NCBI GenBank assembly: GCA_021292165.1
Contig: CM037876.1
Coordinates: 110,613,379 to 110,677,378 of the forward strand
Length of the DNA: 64,000 nt
Source: Shinisaurus crocodilurus
Lineage: Eukaryota > Chordata > Lepidosauria > Squamata > Shinisauridae
Direction: 5' to 3'
Each line of letters begins with the position of its first letter. Positions within the stretch are counted from its first letter, which is position 1. Positions 42,240 through 53,570 of the stretch are shown here, piece after piece. A model generated the notes under the pieces. The model ran no database searches. It was not told the DNA's origin and saw nothing but the letters and a program-made list of their open reading frames with translations. Made by a program: the position numbers and the translations under genes.

Positions 42240-42827
42240 CATGCATGCAGGAACCCCCAAGGGCCCCTTTCTCCACACGCTAACTATGCACACCCCACCC
42301 CAGCCGGTTCACACATGAGGTGTGTGTGTGTGTGAACCCCCCCAAAGGCTCTTTTCTTCACAGTTGCAAACGCAAGAGGGGAGAGATAATAACTCATCAT
42401 ATCTTCTCCCAGCTCTTTTGGCAATCCCCAACACTTGCCACCATCACTTGTCAGCTCTACTCACCTGCCCAGTCCAGTGGGCCAGTTCTCACCACCACGC
42501 TGACCAGAGGGACAGGGACAGCTTGCCTATTGAGTTTGGGGTTCTTTGGGTGGCTCAGCTCCGTCTGTGGTCTGCCATCTATTGGCAAGTCCTCCTGCTC
42601 TTCAGCCTCCCCAGGGTTAGAGGGCAGGAGTCCAGGTCACCTGCCCTTTCCCTCTGAGCAGAAGGCGGCCCTTTCTCTTTGGGCAGTGTGGGCGTGTGTG
42701 GCAGTGCTGCACGCAGGAGTCAGCCAGTGAATGCGCAGAGAGGCGATAATGGCTCCTCTTCCTTGCAGAACTCACCCATTTGGGTGGATGAGCAGCAACA
42801 GGAGTGCTGCAAGGAGGAGCTGCCGCC
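41175..42827. other. Unassigned intergenic DNA upstream of KCNA6
   Basis: 41560-42010 contains a tttattctgg-like antisense polyadenylation motif within CA-rich text and could be an old minus-strand LTR, without proof. Microsatellites lie at 42204-42240 and 42320-42334 (both GT). No gene is recognised. Confidence 0.35.
42204..42240. repeat. (GT)n microsatellite
   Basis: GT dinucleotide run ending in gcgtgcatgcatgc. Confidence 0.93.
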
Positions 42828-42962
42828 TCGGGCTCTCCAACCTTGGGTCCCCCGATGTTGCTGGACTGCAGCTCCCAGAATCCCTTGCCATTAGCCATGC
42901 TGGCTGGGTATGCTGGGAGCTGTAGGCCAGCAACATCTGGGGACCCAAGGTTGGAGAGGCTG
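42828..42962. mobile_element. Palindromic hAT-type MITE near the KCNA6 promoter
   Basis: Arms ctctccaaccttgggtcccc and its inverted copy near the right end; the internal part matches the 62212-62347 subfamily (ttgctggactgcagctccca). No target duplication is visible, so it is older than the others. It lies about 0.9 kb upstream of the KCNA6 start codon. Confidence 0.7.
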
Positions 42963-43199
42963 CGCATAGCGGAAGCTCTCTGGGCGGTTTACAACAGCTC
43001 CCTGGGTGGTGATGGAGGTGGTGCCAAGGTGGAGTTGCCAGCCACTGCCTGCCCTCTTCCTCTGGGTGGCAGCGCCCCCACCCCAGACTTTGCTGTGAAC
43101 TGGTACTGACCGGTGGGTGGAGGGCTGGCTGTATGTTTTATTGGGGTGGGGGTCAGACTAGATCTTCTCTTGGTCTTTCCCCTTTGTTTCTTTTTTTTT

Positions 43200-43884
43200 G
43201 GGGGACACACACAGATTTTCCCAAGAGGCAAGAAGAAAATAGACGCGAGGGAGGCGGGGGGGGGGGGAAAGCGAACTGGGTGACGGTTTCCAAAGCAGGC
43301 AGATAATTCAGAGCGGGATTGAGAGGGGAGAAGACAGGGGGGGGGGCAGCAGCAGCAGCAGCAGCGGCAGCCAGAGACGCCGGGCAGTGTGAGCAAGCGC
43401 CAGCGGCAGGCACGCACAGCCAGCCAGCGAAGGAGCCCGAACCAAAGCGAAGCAACAGGAGGAGGGGAACCGCTGGGTTGGGCAGGGGAGCCGCCAGCCG
43501 CGTTGAAGGGCAGACGGCGGCCAGGGCTGGGAGAGGCAGCCGCGGACAGACAGGGCGACGGGCAAGGCAGAGCCACATTTCGGAGGAGAAAACGAGCGGG
43601 AGCCGCGGGACGAGGCCGATTGCAATGCTTCCGAGTCTGGAAGGTGAACCAGGCGGCGGCGGCGGCGGCTGGCTGGCTGGCTGAGCCTCGTGAAGGAGAC
43701 AGGAGAAGGACGCAGGGAGGGAAGGTCAACTGATGGCTGGAAGCGCTCGGCAAAGCTAGACGGGACCCCCGGCTTCTTCTTCTTCTTCTTCTTCTTTCCA
43801 TAAACTGGACAAGCAGGAACGGCGGCCGAGGGCGTCGGAGGAGGAGGACGCGGGGCGGGGCGGGGCGCGGACGGCGCCTCGGGG
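43200..43884 (+). promoter_or_regulatory. KCNA6: CpG-rich 5' region of KCNA6
   Basis: CpG density and G+C content rise sharply from about 43310 and stay high into the coding region (to about 44300). No TATA box is evident, consistent with a CpG-island promoter and 5' UTR. Exact transcription start and any upstream intron cannot be placed from sequence alone. The long open frames on the opposite strand here are compositional. Confidence 0.6.
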
Positions 43885-45462
43885 ATGAGAGGAGCGGGGG
43901 CGCCGCTGCCCATGGCCGCTGCCGGGGAGGCGCCGGAGGGCGAGGCGGCCCGCGCGGAAGAGGAGCGAGGCGGCGGCGGCTGCAGCAGCGAGCGCCTGGT
44001 GATCAACATCTCCGGGCTGCGCTTCGAGACGCAGCTGCGCACCCTGGCCGCCTTTCCGGACACGCTGCTGGGCGACCCGAGCCGCCGCGTGCGCTACTTC
44101 GACCCGCTGCGCAACGAATACTTTTTCGACCGCAACCGGCCCAGCTTCGACGCCATCCTGTATTACTACCAGTCCGGCGGGAGGCTCCGCAGACCCGTCC
44201 ACGTGCCCCTGGACATCTTCATGGAAGAGATCCGCTTCTATCAGCTGGGCCAGGAGGCCATCGAGACCTTCCGTGAGGACGAGGGCTTCATCCAGGAGGA
44301 GGAGAAGCCTCTGCCCCAGCACCACTTCCAGCGCCAGGTGTGGCTTCTATTTGAATACCCGGAGAGCTCTGGCCCTGCTCGGGGCATTGCCATCGTCTCA
44401 GTGTTGGTCATCCTCATCTCTATTGTGATCTTCTGCCTGGAGACCTTGCCTGAGTTTCGCCAGGAGAGCAAGGGGGGATCTGTGAATTATGGAGATAGCA
44501 GCCAAATGGGCTTCCAGAAAGACCTCCAAGATGAGGACCCATTGTTCATACTCCCACAGCAGCCGGATGGAGGGACCCCACCACCCATTCACCTCCCCCA
44601 GTCAGGTGCAAGTCCATTCTTCACTGACCCTTTCTTCCTAATAGAAACACTTTGTATCATCTGGTTCTCCTTTGAGTTGCTGGTGCGTTTCTTTGCCTGC
44701 CCCAGCAAGCCGGAGTTCTCCAGGAACATCATGAACATCATTGACATTGTAGCCATTATCCCTTACTTCATCACTTTGGGCACGGAGCTGGCTCAGGAGC
44801 AGCAGCAGAAGGAGCAACCAGGCAGCACCAGCAATGGAGGCCAGCAGCAAGCCATGTCCTTGGCCATCCTGAGGGTCATCCGCCTGGTCAGGGTCTTCAG
44901 GATCTTCAAGCTCTCCAGGCACTCCAAGGGGCTGCAGATTCTGGGAAAGACCCTACAAGCCAGCATGAGGGAACTGGGGCTCCTTATCTTCTTCCTCTTC
45001 ATTGGGGTGATTCTCTTCTCCAGTGCTGTGTATTTTGCTGAGACCGATGACCCAGAGTCTTTGTTCACTAGCATCCCTGATGCTTTCTGGTGGGCAGTGG
45101 TGTCCATGACCACTGTGGGCTATGGAGACATGTACCCTATGACCATCGGGGGCAAGATTGTCGGGTCGTTGTGTGCCATTGCTGGTGTGCTCACCATTGC
45201 CCTGCCAGTACCTGTCATTGTGTCCAACTTCAACTATTTCTACCACCGAGAAACTGAGCAAGAGGAGCAGGCCCAGTATATTCATGTCACCTGTGGCCAG
45301 CAGCAATCTCCTTTCTCTGACCCCAGGAAAGGTGACAGCAACCAGTCGCTTAGTAAATCTGACTTTCTGGATGCAGAAGACGTAGACTCCATGAAATACT
45401 CCAACTTTATTCTAACCGGGAACCAACCCTACAAAGGAAACAAATTGTTGACTGAAGTGTGA
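43885..45462 (+). CDS. KCNA6: Voltage-gated potassium channel subunit Kv1.6
   Basis: 525-residue, single-exon Shaker-type alpha subunit that tetramerises to form a delayed-rectifier K+ channel in neuronal plasma membranes. Layout: variable N-terminus (1-35); T1 tetramerisation domain (about 36-130, [18 protein letters not shown]); S1 (167-187); a long variable S1-S2 linker; S2 (249-270); S3 (282-300); S4 voltage sensor [20 protein letters not shown] with arginines every third residue (327-346); S5 (362-384); pore with selectivity filter TVGYGD (410-415); S6 with the PVP hinge (441-443); and the C-terminal PDZ-binding tail ending LLTEV. Assignment to Kv1.6 rather than another Kv1 paralogue rests on [20 protein letters not shown] in the T1 domain, the [13 protein letters not shown] [20 protein letters not shown] after S6 and the TEV ending. 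The start fits the family: the first ATG in frame, with the usual alanine/glycine-rich N-terminus. Intact and clearly functional-looking. Confidence 0.97.
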   Translation: MRGAGAPLPMAAAGEAPEGEAARAEEERGGGGCSSERLVINISGLRFETQLRTLAAFPDTLLGDPSRRVRYFDPLRNEYFFDRNRPSFDAILYYYQSGGRLRRPVHVPLDIFMEEIRFYQLGQEAIETFREDEGFIQEEEKPLPQHHFQRQVWLLFEYPESSGPARGIAIVSVLVILISIVIFCLETLPEFRQESKGGSVNYGDSSQMGFQKDLQDEDPLFILPQQPDGGTPPPIHLPQSGASPFFTDPFFLIETLCIIWFSFELLVRFFACPSKPEFSRNIMNIIDIVAIIPYFITLGTELAQEQQQKEQPGSTSNGGQQQAMSLAILRVIRLVRVFRIFKLSRHSKGLQILGKTLQASMRELGLLIFFLFIGVILFSSAVYFAETDDPESLFTSIPDAFWWAVVSMTTVGYGDMYPMTIGGKIVGSLCAIAGVLTIALPVPVIVSNFNYFYHRETEQEEQAQYIHVTCGQQQSPFSDPRKGDSNQSLSKSDFLDAEDVDSMKYSNFILTGNQPYKGNKLLTEV

Positions 45463-47510
45463 TTGCTTAGTGGGATGTGAAGGCCTTCATCATCACCCTC
45501 AGCCTGGACTACTGGCTCAGCTGTGTAGCCTCAAACTGCCATCGGCCCTATCTGCACTTTAGAAGCAGAGAAATGACAAAAACATGAAAACAAAACACCA
45601 GTCTGTCTGAATGAAAATGATTGATGCATACTTCTTGGGATAAAAAGGCGGCTGATTTGGCCACTGACCTCTGCATTTGCTTTGCCTCATTAGCTTCTGT
45701 AATCAGTTGCTTTATTCTCTCTCCCAATCATGAGGTGCCACCTGTTGTATACCCATTATCCCCCCCCCCCCGGAGGTGAGGAACGTTTTATTCCAGTAGC
45801 TATCTTGTGGATGGATGTTATTGTCTTATCTACAAACAGCAAGGAAAGCAATATGCCAAGCCAAGTATGCAATTAGCTACTCAGACTTTCACACACATCT
45901 TGTTGATACTAGGACTTCCCAGGACTTCCTCTCCCAGCGTTGCGTCCTGTACAGCCAGATCACTCCCAGCAACAGTACTGTTGCCTTTGAGTAAGGGGAT
46001 CTCTGCATCCATAATTGCAATGTACAGTTTCACAAGATGTCCTTTGTGTTTAAGCCTTTGTGTTATATCACGCTATGCTTGTTTGTGTGAGTGTACAGCC
46101 CTGAAAAGCACATTTATTTGTGATGAAACTCTTATCATCTGTGGCTGGTTGAAAAACAGGAGTGGCTCAAGCTATTTTTGCTGGGCTCTGTGAATTTTCC
46201 CTGCACCCCTTCCTCTCCATCTTGTTATATGCAAGGAGTGTGGGAAGAATGTTTCCTCTTTGGGATTTTCCTGATTGTAGTCCCTATTCCATAATCTGGA
46301 TAGAATGGCAGGAAGGGGTTGTAGGTGGGAAATGTGGGCTACCTTCTACACTTGCCCTTTGGGACAACCATCTGGGATGGAGGAGGAATTGTTCTCCCTC
46401 CTCAACAGTTTTTCCAACTACAGTCCATTTTCACCTGCTCCATACAAGTGAATGAACATTTTCTTTCTATTGACTGACATAGGGGAAGGGGAAACAGGCT
46501 GTCATCAGGAAAAGTGGAGGCAGGGATCAGTCACCTTCACATCTCAGACTCTGTCATCTGAATGAGTGAGATGAGAGAGTTCTTCCCCCCGCTTGAGGGA
46601 TTTCCTAGTAGGTTGGAGTCCCTGGGTAGTATCCAATGTTAGTTCTTTGTAGAGTAAACCCACTGAAATGAACAGGACTTAACTAACTTAACGTTGCACA
46701 CTACCCCCTGTAATTCTGCTTTCCAGGTGGTCATTTGTATGTTTTTATTGTGTTGGGTCAGTACTGTCAAAAGCAAACAAGAGCACATGAGGCCTTTATT
46801 ATTACTCTGTGTGCATGCAGCAAACACTTAATCCTGTTTGTTTCATCCCCCCCCGCCCCTCCCAAGAGCATGGTTGGGGCCCTGGTGATTATTTTCTAGC
46901 TGTAGACTGGAGCACAAAATGTAAAGTAATCAAATTGAATTTTACTTTATGTTCTATTTCTGCACTTGGATAAATGGACGTCATTGTGGCTGCCAGTTGT
47001 GTATCTCAGAGTAGGGGTATAAACCTGTAATATAAAAAGAGAGCCCTCTTCAGCTCAGTTCAGACCATGTACAATTAGCGCGTGTGTGTGCATCATTGCA
47101 GAAGCAGGCTCTGCCCGGGACTTAAGCATGTTCATTTTAAGTGCTGAAAAGATCTTTGTCTATACAACTGTGGAGGACTACTCTCTCTACTTGCTTGGGA
47201 ATCCTGCTTTTCAGTTGTTTGCATGGAGATCTTTTTGCTCATACAATTAATGCAAGGAGCACAACCTGTTGCCATGATGTCACCCTCACACACCCCTATG
47301 CATTTTCCTTGTACATGCTATAACATCCAGACAGGGTTTTGCAATTGAAACGACAGACATGCATATCAACAAACTGAGTACTGGCTCAGCAATCAGTCTT
47401 GCTTTCCCCATATGCTTCAAGTAGGCCAGTGGTAATCATCTCAACCTTTTTCTGCCCCTTTTCACCATATGTCAGAATGTCATTCCCCCCTTTCCAAGAT
47501 TGTCTGACTT
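45463..47510 (+). other. KCNA6 downstream sequence, probable 3' UTR
   Basis: Largely repeat-free sequence following the stop codon. No canonical AATAAA was found before the LINE at 47511, so the transcript end is not placed. A C-run is at 45761-45770. Confidence 0.35.
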
Positions 47511-47850
47511 TTATTTATTTATTTCATTCATTCATTTCATTTATATACCGCCCCACAGCCGAAGCTCTCTGGGCGGTTCACAATAGATTATACATAAAAA
47601 CAACAACAACATACAAAATAGTTTAAAAGATTAAAAACCAAATTTTAAAAACACAGTTTAAAATAACAATAAAAAAAACTAATAAAACTGAGCCTACAGG
47701 TGACAATCCCCCCCCCCTTGCTATTCCGAGCTCCTAACTATTAAATGCCTTGGCATAGAGGGAAGTCTTAACCTGGCGCCGAAAAGATAGTAAGGTTGGC
47801 GCCAGGCGGGTCTCAGTGGGGAGCTTGTTCCATAATTGGGGGGCTATATT
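47511..47850 (-). mobile_element. L2-type LINE 3' end
   Basis: Reverse complement of a 3' tail: (TTTA)n, ttatataccgccccacagcc, agctctctgggcggttcaca, an A-rich stretch, then ggcgccgaaaagatag and gcttgttccataattggggg from the end of the ORF region. Confidence 0.78.
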
Positions 47851-48051
47851 TCATTTTTATATGAAATCTGTGCCATACAATAAGGTGTGATATCCTGTAG
47901 ATTATGTACAATCTGTAGAATTGTAATTTGTAGAAAGATCAGTATGCCAACAGTTTGAGTCTGTGGTCCCAATTCCCCCACGGAAACCCTAAAATTCCCC
48001 CTCTGGGGGAATTCCCCCCTGGTTGAGAACCCCTGAAGTAGGCTGTCTGCC

Positions 48052-48052
<1 letters not shown>

Positions 48053-48086
<34 letters not shown>
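48053..48086. repeat. (TA)n microsatellite
   Basis: About 16 TA units. Confidence 0.95.
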
Positions 48087-48088
<2 letters not shown>

Positions 48089-48157
48089 GTTTAAAGCACC
48101 ACATATATGTTTAAAAATACATGTATGCAGGCACATTCATCAGAGAACCAGAGGTTG

Positions 48158-48555
48158 TAGTAGGCGATCACTCGTGACCGAGTAAGATTGTCTTCCAGGA
48201 TAAAAATTACAAAAAGAAAATTATAAAAGGAGGAAATTCTAAAAAATTGTGTAGACTCTAGCGATGAGTCCGTAAGTGACTGTGGAGACCAATTCTAGAT
48301 CCACACAGCTTCCCACAGTGAGGACACAGGTTACCAGATGGAAGATGGTCCTGTAAAGGATTCATTTGACGTGCTTTTCGCTTAGCACGTTTCTCCCTTT
48401 CACCTTGCACTCGGGCTTCTTCAAAGTCCATGGAACCTTTGTGAAAGGCCAACCTCCATTTAGATCGTTCCTGGGCCGGAGCTTCCCAGCTTTCGATGTT
48501 TATATTGCATTTTTTTTAGATTAGTCTTAAGAACATCTTTAAACCTCTTATACTG
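48158..48555 (-). mobile_element. 5'-truncated LINE with exact 11-bp target duplication
   Basis: Second copy of the zinc-knuckle LINE at 21975-22818. The frame 48258-48452 repeats FHKGSMDFEEARVQGEREKR and ends CPHCGKLCGSRIGLHSHLRT. ACCAGAGGTTG is duplicated at 48147-48157 and 48556-48566, which gives exact ends: 398 bp, heavily 5'-truncated. It is over 90% similar to the first copy by eye. Confidence 0.88.
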
Positions 48556-48566
48556 ACCAGAGGTTG

Positions 48567-50943
48567 ATGTGGCTCCCTATTGAGTGAAAGCCTAGGTTTG
48601 TTGTATAATCTGTGAAATGGCCATAACAAAGTGAGCGTAGTAAAAGGGACAAGAAGAAAGTACCGTAAGTAATGCATTGTCTTATATAGCCTTAATATAA
48701 TATGTAAAACTGTTTACCACATAACTTAACAAAGTGAGAGAGATTTCAGCTCACCACTGAGAGGGCCCTAGCTTTTAAAACATTGAAGAAACGCCCTTTT
48801 TTATGAGTTGTGTGTTACTGCCAGTTTTTGATCAAGCTACTCAGAATTGGTTGAGGGTTTACACTGGCAGCCATTTAGCAAGCAAAAATGTACTGAGTTG
48901 TGCAGGTAACCCACTTACCACTGTTTGGTAAGTGGGTTACCTGAGCCGGTACAGATGACTATTTTCAGTACACTGCATCTGATGTGTAATAAAAATCCTT
49001 CTTACCACTTGGCAGAATGAAGATGGCCAAGTTTTTCTTGGTGGAAGAGCACTTATACTGGGGCAGTTTGGTCATCAGTATGGGCTCTCTCTAACCTTAG
49101 CATGGTAGTTGCTAGTTTAGATGGCAGCCGTGTGCATATTCTTGTAACTAGTGATGTCTGTATGTTTTCCCTTCCTCAGCTAATAGCAGCTCTGAGATGG
49201 GATGTCCGTTCACGCCAGGGAACTAGCATGGGGAGAAGGGGTTAAGCCTCCCTCCCATTGCACCACAGTCCCAGCCTGAACCCCACCCCTATGGGCTACT
49301 TTTAGGAAAAGGATCTTGGATCATGGTGGAAGACCCAACTGTGAATCTTTTGCATTAGGTACCCTCAATGACCTAAGAATTTTGACCATGACAAGCAGAG
49401 AGTTGCTGTTTTAAGTTTTATTGTTTTTGAAGGATCCACATTGGTCTGAATAGTTTTGATTTTGTTAGAATCCATGGGGTGTAGGAGAAGAGAAGCTACA
49501 GGAGTCTCTGATCTCAGTAATATTCCAGGCCTCTTCCCTGAATTTTTGCTTAAATAAATTTAAATTGATTTAAAAGACTTAAATAAATTAGCCATAAAGA
49601 GCTATAGATCAGTATTTTATTCAATTGCTGAGGAAGAGGCAAACTGGGATCAGTACATGTTAAGTGCTTTGTATCTAAGCACTTGCTTTTTCACAGTGAT
49701 TTGGAATAGCACCCCCCCCACACACACACACAGTTTACCTGTGGCCTCCAGCCACTACAAAAATTCTGCCTATGGGCCTGGAGTTTCTGCAAATGTGACT
49801 CTTGGTGATGCAAGGCTGAGGGCACTGCTGTGAGTAGCTTAGGGGCCAGCAACCACTGCTAATGGGCAGCTTTGCCAATAGCATAGCAAACTGCACGTTG
49901 TCCTGGTGCTTATGAAAACAAGTCTAAAGAATCCTCAGTTCCCATGAAATGCCAATGGGATCTGGAGTAACTGAGGTGCATTCTAAAAAAATTCTGATCC
50001 TGCATATAGCTGCCCTTAAGTCAGAGCACAGCCTTGTGAAACGTGTGGAAAGAAAACATCATCAGGGACCAGTTTCCATAACAACCTCCCAGACTGGTTT
50101 TCCATACCTGTTAATTCTGGCTTCCAAGCAGAAAAAGGGCTGGCTAAATATTCCAGCTTCCAGAAACAACCCCTCCCCCCTGTAATTATTCCCATGGTTG
50201 TAGAGGGAAAAATAATTTCTTTGTTGTGTCTTTCTCTCCTTGTACCAGCAGACTAATCCTGAAAGCAAGACCTAGGGTGCTTTCAGATGAAGCTTGTAAT
50301 GTGCAATCAGCCTGCCTCATTCATGGAATTTTACAGAGTTCAGACAGTGTTGTCTTCCATTTATAATCCTCCTGTGTGTTTTTTTCACCACTTTTCCCAT
50401 CTATTTTTCTTACAAGAAAAAAAAAATCTGTTACGGAAGAAAATATGGAATAGCTGCACAGTGTCTTTTGATTATTAGCACTAGGCACCCTCCATCTGGA
50501 AGCAACTGTATTGATTTCAGTCAGACTTACTGTGACATGGGCACTTAGGTCTGCGACTTAAGGATACACAAATTCATTTACATGAATTAGTATACACAAA
50601 TGAACAGTTGATTTCTGCCTCTCAGAATAGGCAAAATCCAGCTAAAGATAAGTAGTCTTAGGACCCATTTATTTCACATGTGCTTGCTGTTGGGCTGGAT
50701 TGAGTTCATTGTTTTTTTTTCTTGAAACAATGAAAAAAGAGAGGTTTTGTTTATATTAGATTCCTAGTCTAATATGCTTAAAACCCTGCCCATATGCTTA
50801 AAACCCTGCCCAGACCTAAAAGTAGTTGGATTTTGCCCTTTTTAGCTGAGAATGGCCATAGCCATCTCTCTACTGAGAGAGACCTTTCTCAAGTAGCTAC
50901 ATGGAAATCAGTTGAGTATTTCTGGGGAGATATACATTACAGC
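48567..50943. other. Intergenic DNA with a perfect hairpin
   Basis: No gene is recognised. 48903-48943 is a perfect 18-bp inverted repeat with a 5-nt loop (see findings). 50752-50812 shows a short tandem duplication of the phrase atatgcttaaaaccctgccc. Confidence 0.45.
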
Positions 50944-50951
50944 CTTTAACT

Positions 50952-51064
50952 CAGGTGTTCTCCAACCTTGGGTCCCCAGATGTTTTTGGCCTATAACTCC
51001 CAGCTGGGGCATGCTGGGAGTTGTAGGCCAAAAACATCTGGGGACCCAAGGTTGGAGAACACTG
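50952..51064. mobile_element. Palindromic hAT MITE with perfect 8-bp target duplication
   Basis: Ends caggtgttctccaacc / ggttggagaacactg. CTTTAACT is duplicated at 50944-50951 and 51065-51072. One arm is slightly shortened in the centre (actcccagctggggcatgct). Confidence 0.92.
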
Positions 51065-51279
51065 CTTTAACTGGTTTAGAAGTAATTCTCTCTACCCAGA
51101 GAACCCTGGAAACTGAATTTCTGTCACGGCAGCAAAGGATCTCTAACATAATTTTCAGCACCCCCACCAAACTATAGTTCCCTAGATTTTTTTAGAGGGA
51201 GCCATAGAAGTTAAACTAGTACAAAACCTATATGTTTCTATTGTTCTGTTTGTTTATGCAGCACCATAAGGATAAAATT

Positions 51280-51518
51280 TATTTATTTATTTATTATATT
51301 TATACCCCGCCTTTTTTCCTGCAAGGAATCCAAGGCAGCTTACATAGTCCTCCTCCTCCTCTCCATTTTATTCTCACAACAACCCTGTGAGGTAGGTTAG
51401 GCTGAGAGTCAGTGACTGGCCCAAAGTCACCCAGTGAGTTTCATGGCCGAGTGGGGGCTTGAACCTGGATCTCTCGAGTCCCAGTCCAACACTCTCATCA
51501 CTATGCCACACTGGCTCC
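51280..51518 (-). repeat. tRNA-derived squamate-type SINE, full length
   Basis: Reverse complement of the family at 40929, from an (ATTT)n tail through ccccgccttttttcctgcaa to the head …gccacactggctcc. Confidence 0.9.
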
Positions 51519-53380
51519 TTATAAAATAGATTACACATTGTATTTAGTGTAGATATATGGTTTACACCACTATAACCATGGGCAGAACTATACATTACCA
51601 GAAACATGGAGTGGCCCCTGAAAAAGGCAAGTTCCTTCCTCTGTAACATATAGCTGAACCTGTGCTCCTCATTGTAGGCTGCCACGATGGGAGCCTATGA
51701 AATGCCCAACCTATTATCACAAGGACATGGGATAAGATGAACCACAAATTACAGAGGGAGAAAGTTGACACAGGGTTGCTATCTGTTCTGTTTTGGAATA
51801 GGAAGGACCCCTCAAAATTTCAGCATCAGGGACAATTTTGATACCTTGAATGGGTATAGGAACTGTTGTTCCACTAACCACCCCTCTTTATCAGAGGTTC
51901 AGAACTTAGTCAAAGTGACAATGCTTTAAAAAATAGATGAGAGGATGGCCCAAGAAATTACAGAGCTGTCAAGCACATCTGTATCTGTTCCAGGCACACT
52001 GAACAGCAGTATTATGGCTAGAATTGTTCAACATAATAGAACCTTGAACAGCTGCTGGTTTCATGGGAGGGTCACTTTGAGGTAGGCTGATCAGTGGTGG
52101 GACATGTTTCTCCCTCCCTCCCTTCCTTTATCCATAGCTGATTATCAGCAGGTCTCACTGCCAGACACCACACCCTTAGCACACTTCTCTTGCCAATGGG
52201 CTAACAACTGGGTGAAGGGAGCTGCGGCTCCTCAGGTGGCATAATTTGGTCCTTGGGCCTCCAGTCCCTGATCCCAAAAATAGAAGAACAAGCTTTGCTG
52301 AGCAATAATCAGCAGGGCTTCTGATTGAAAAGGGAAGTCTTGCCTCCGTTACATTTTTAAATCTTTTGTATCTTCAACAAGCCTTCTCTTTGTCAGCTTT
52401 CAGATGTGGTCTGAACATTGTTTTATTTCTTAAGCCTTTTTTGGGATTGATTCTAGTTTGTCTTGTATGTTTATTATCTGCTGCATTTTAATGGTTGTTT
52501 GCTTTTATTGGAATTTTTATTGTTCTTATATTTCTACTTGTGTGCTGCCTTGCGAGAACTTGTTCTTGAAAGCAGAATTTAAAAAAACACAAAATAAATA
52601 AAATTAGGATAAGAGGGATGTATAACTGAGGGATGGGTAACTGCTTAAAAAGGACAGGAAGCAGAAGATAGGAAAAAAGGATTGTGTGCTGTAGTAAAAA
52701 AGAAGGCAATATTGTGTTTCCAGCTGTGAGATGGGCTGAGTCCACAATAGACCTTAATTTTGTTTCTATAATGTCTCACTTACTCAGTTATGTGAGCTCC
52801 TTGTATTCCCATCCATATTCTTTTTTTCTCTGACCCAATTTGTGGTGGATTTTCTGTCTGTTGCATTGTTGCTGTCCAAGCATTGCCAGTGGACAAGTGC
52901 TGTGGTCTTTCACAACCTCAGTCATCTCATCTCACCTTTGACAATCCTCCTACCATTTTTTTTACTTACCATTTTTTCCTTTCAGGTTTTTTTTCTGGGG
53001 TAATTTGTTCTTTTGATCCCCCCCCCCCCCGGAGATATTTTGTGCAGCTGTGCACAATGGTCCATACTGATGCAAAATTTTCTTTTTTTTTCTTCAGCCA
53101 CATTCCCACAGAATTGTGCAGCTGTGCACAAGTGTGCAAGGTTGCTGTATTCATTTTATACTGTTTAATGTAAATGCCTGGCACAAACAGCTGTACACGC
53201 ACTAGCACAGGACAAGGCGTGTTATGGAAACACCAGGAGATTTTGAATCCCAGTCATTACTGGTATCATCCACAACTTTCCCAAAAATGCACTGTTGACT
53301 GCTGTGCAGGTGGATGTGTATCAACCTGAAAAAGTGGGGTGGGGGGAATCTGGGGGTCAGTCTGAGAACAGCCCACATTT
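51519..53380. other. Mostly unassigned intergenic DNA
   Basis: 52495-52605 resembles a LINE 3' tail (cttgtgtgctgccttgcgag…aaataaataa). 53021-53030 is a C-run. No gene is recognised. Confidence 0.35.
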
Positions 53381-53570
53381 GTTTGTTTGTTTATTTGTTT
53401 ATAATTTTATACTGCTTAATATACTAAAATCCCTTAATGGTCCCCATTAAAAATACAGTATAACAATATGAAAACTGGATAAAATAAATAATTTAAAACA
53501 TTACAATAAAATAATAAAACAGGGCAGTAACATAATCCTTTAGAGGTCAGGGAAAGCCTGTATGAACAAA
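53381..53570 (-). mobile_element. LINE 3' tail, L2-like
   Basis: (GTTT)n then ataattttatactgcttaat and A-rich sequence with (AAAT)-type runs, the reverse complement of a decayed L2-type tail. Confidence 0.5.

Noticed and set aside
42989..43801. Open frame of 270 codons antisense to the KCNA6 5' region
   Set aside because: Compositional frame in a CpG-rich region, with proline, arginine and alanine runs and no domain.
43308..44325. Two further antisense frames over the KCNA6 N-terminus
   Set aside because: Shadows of the KCNA6 coding frame created by high GC content.
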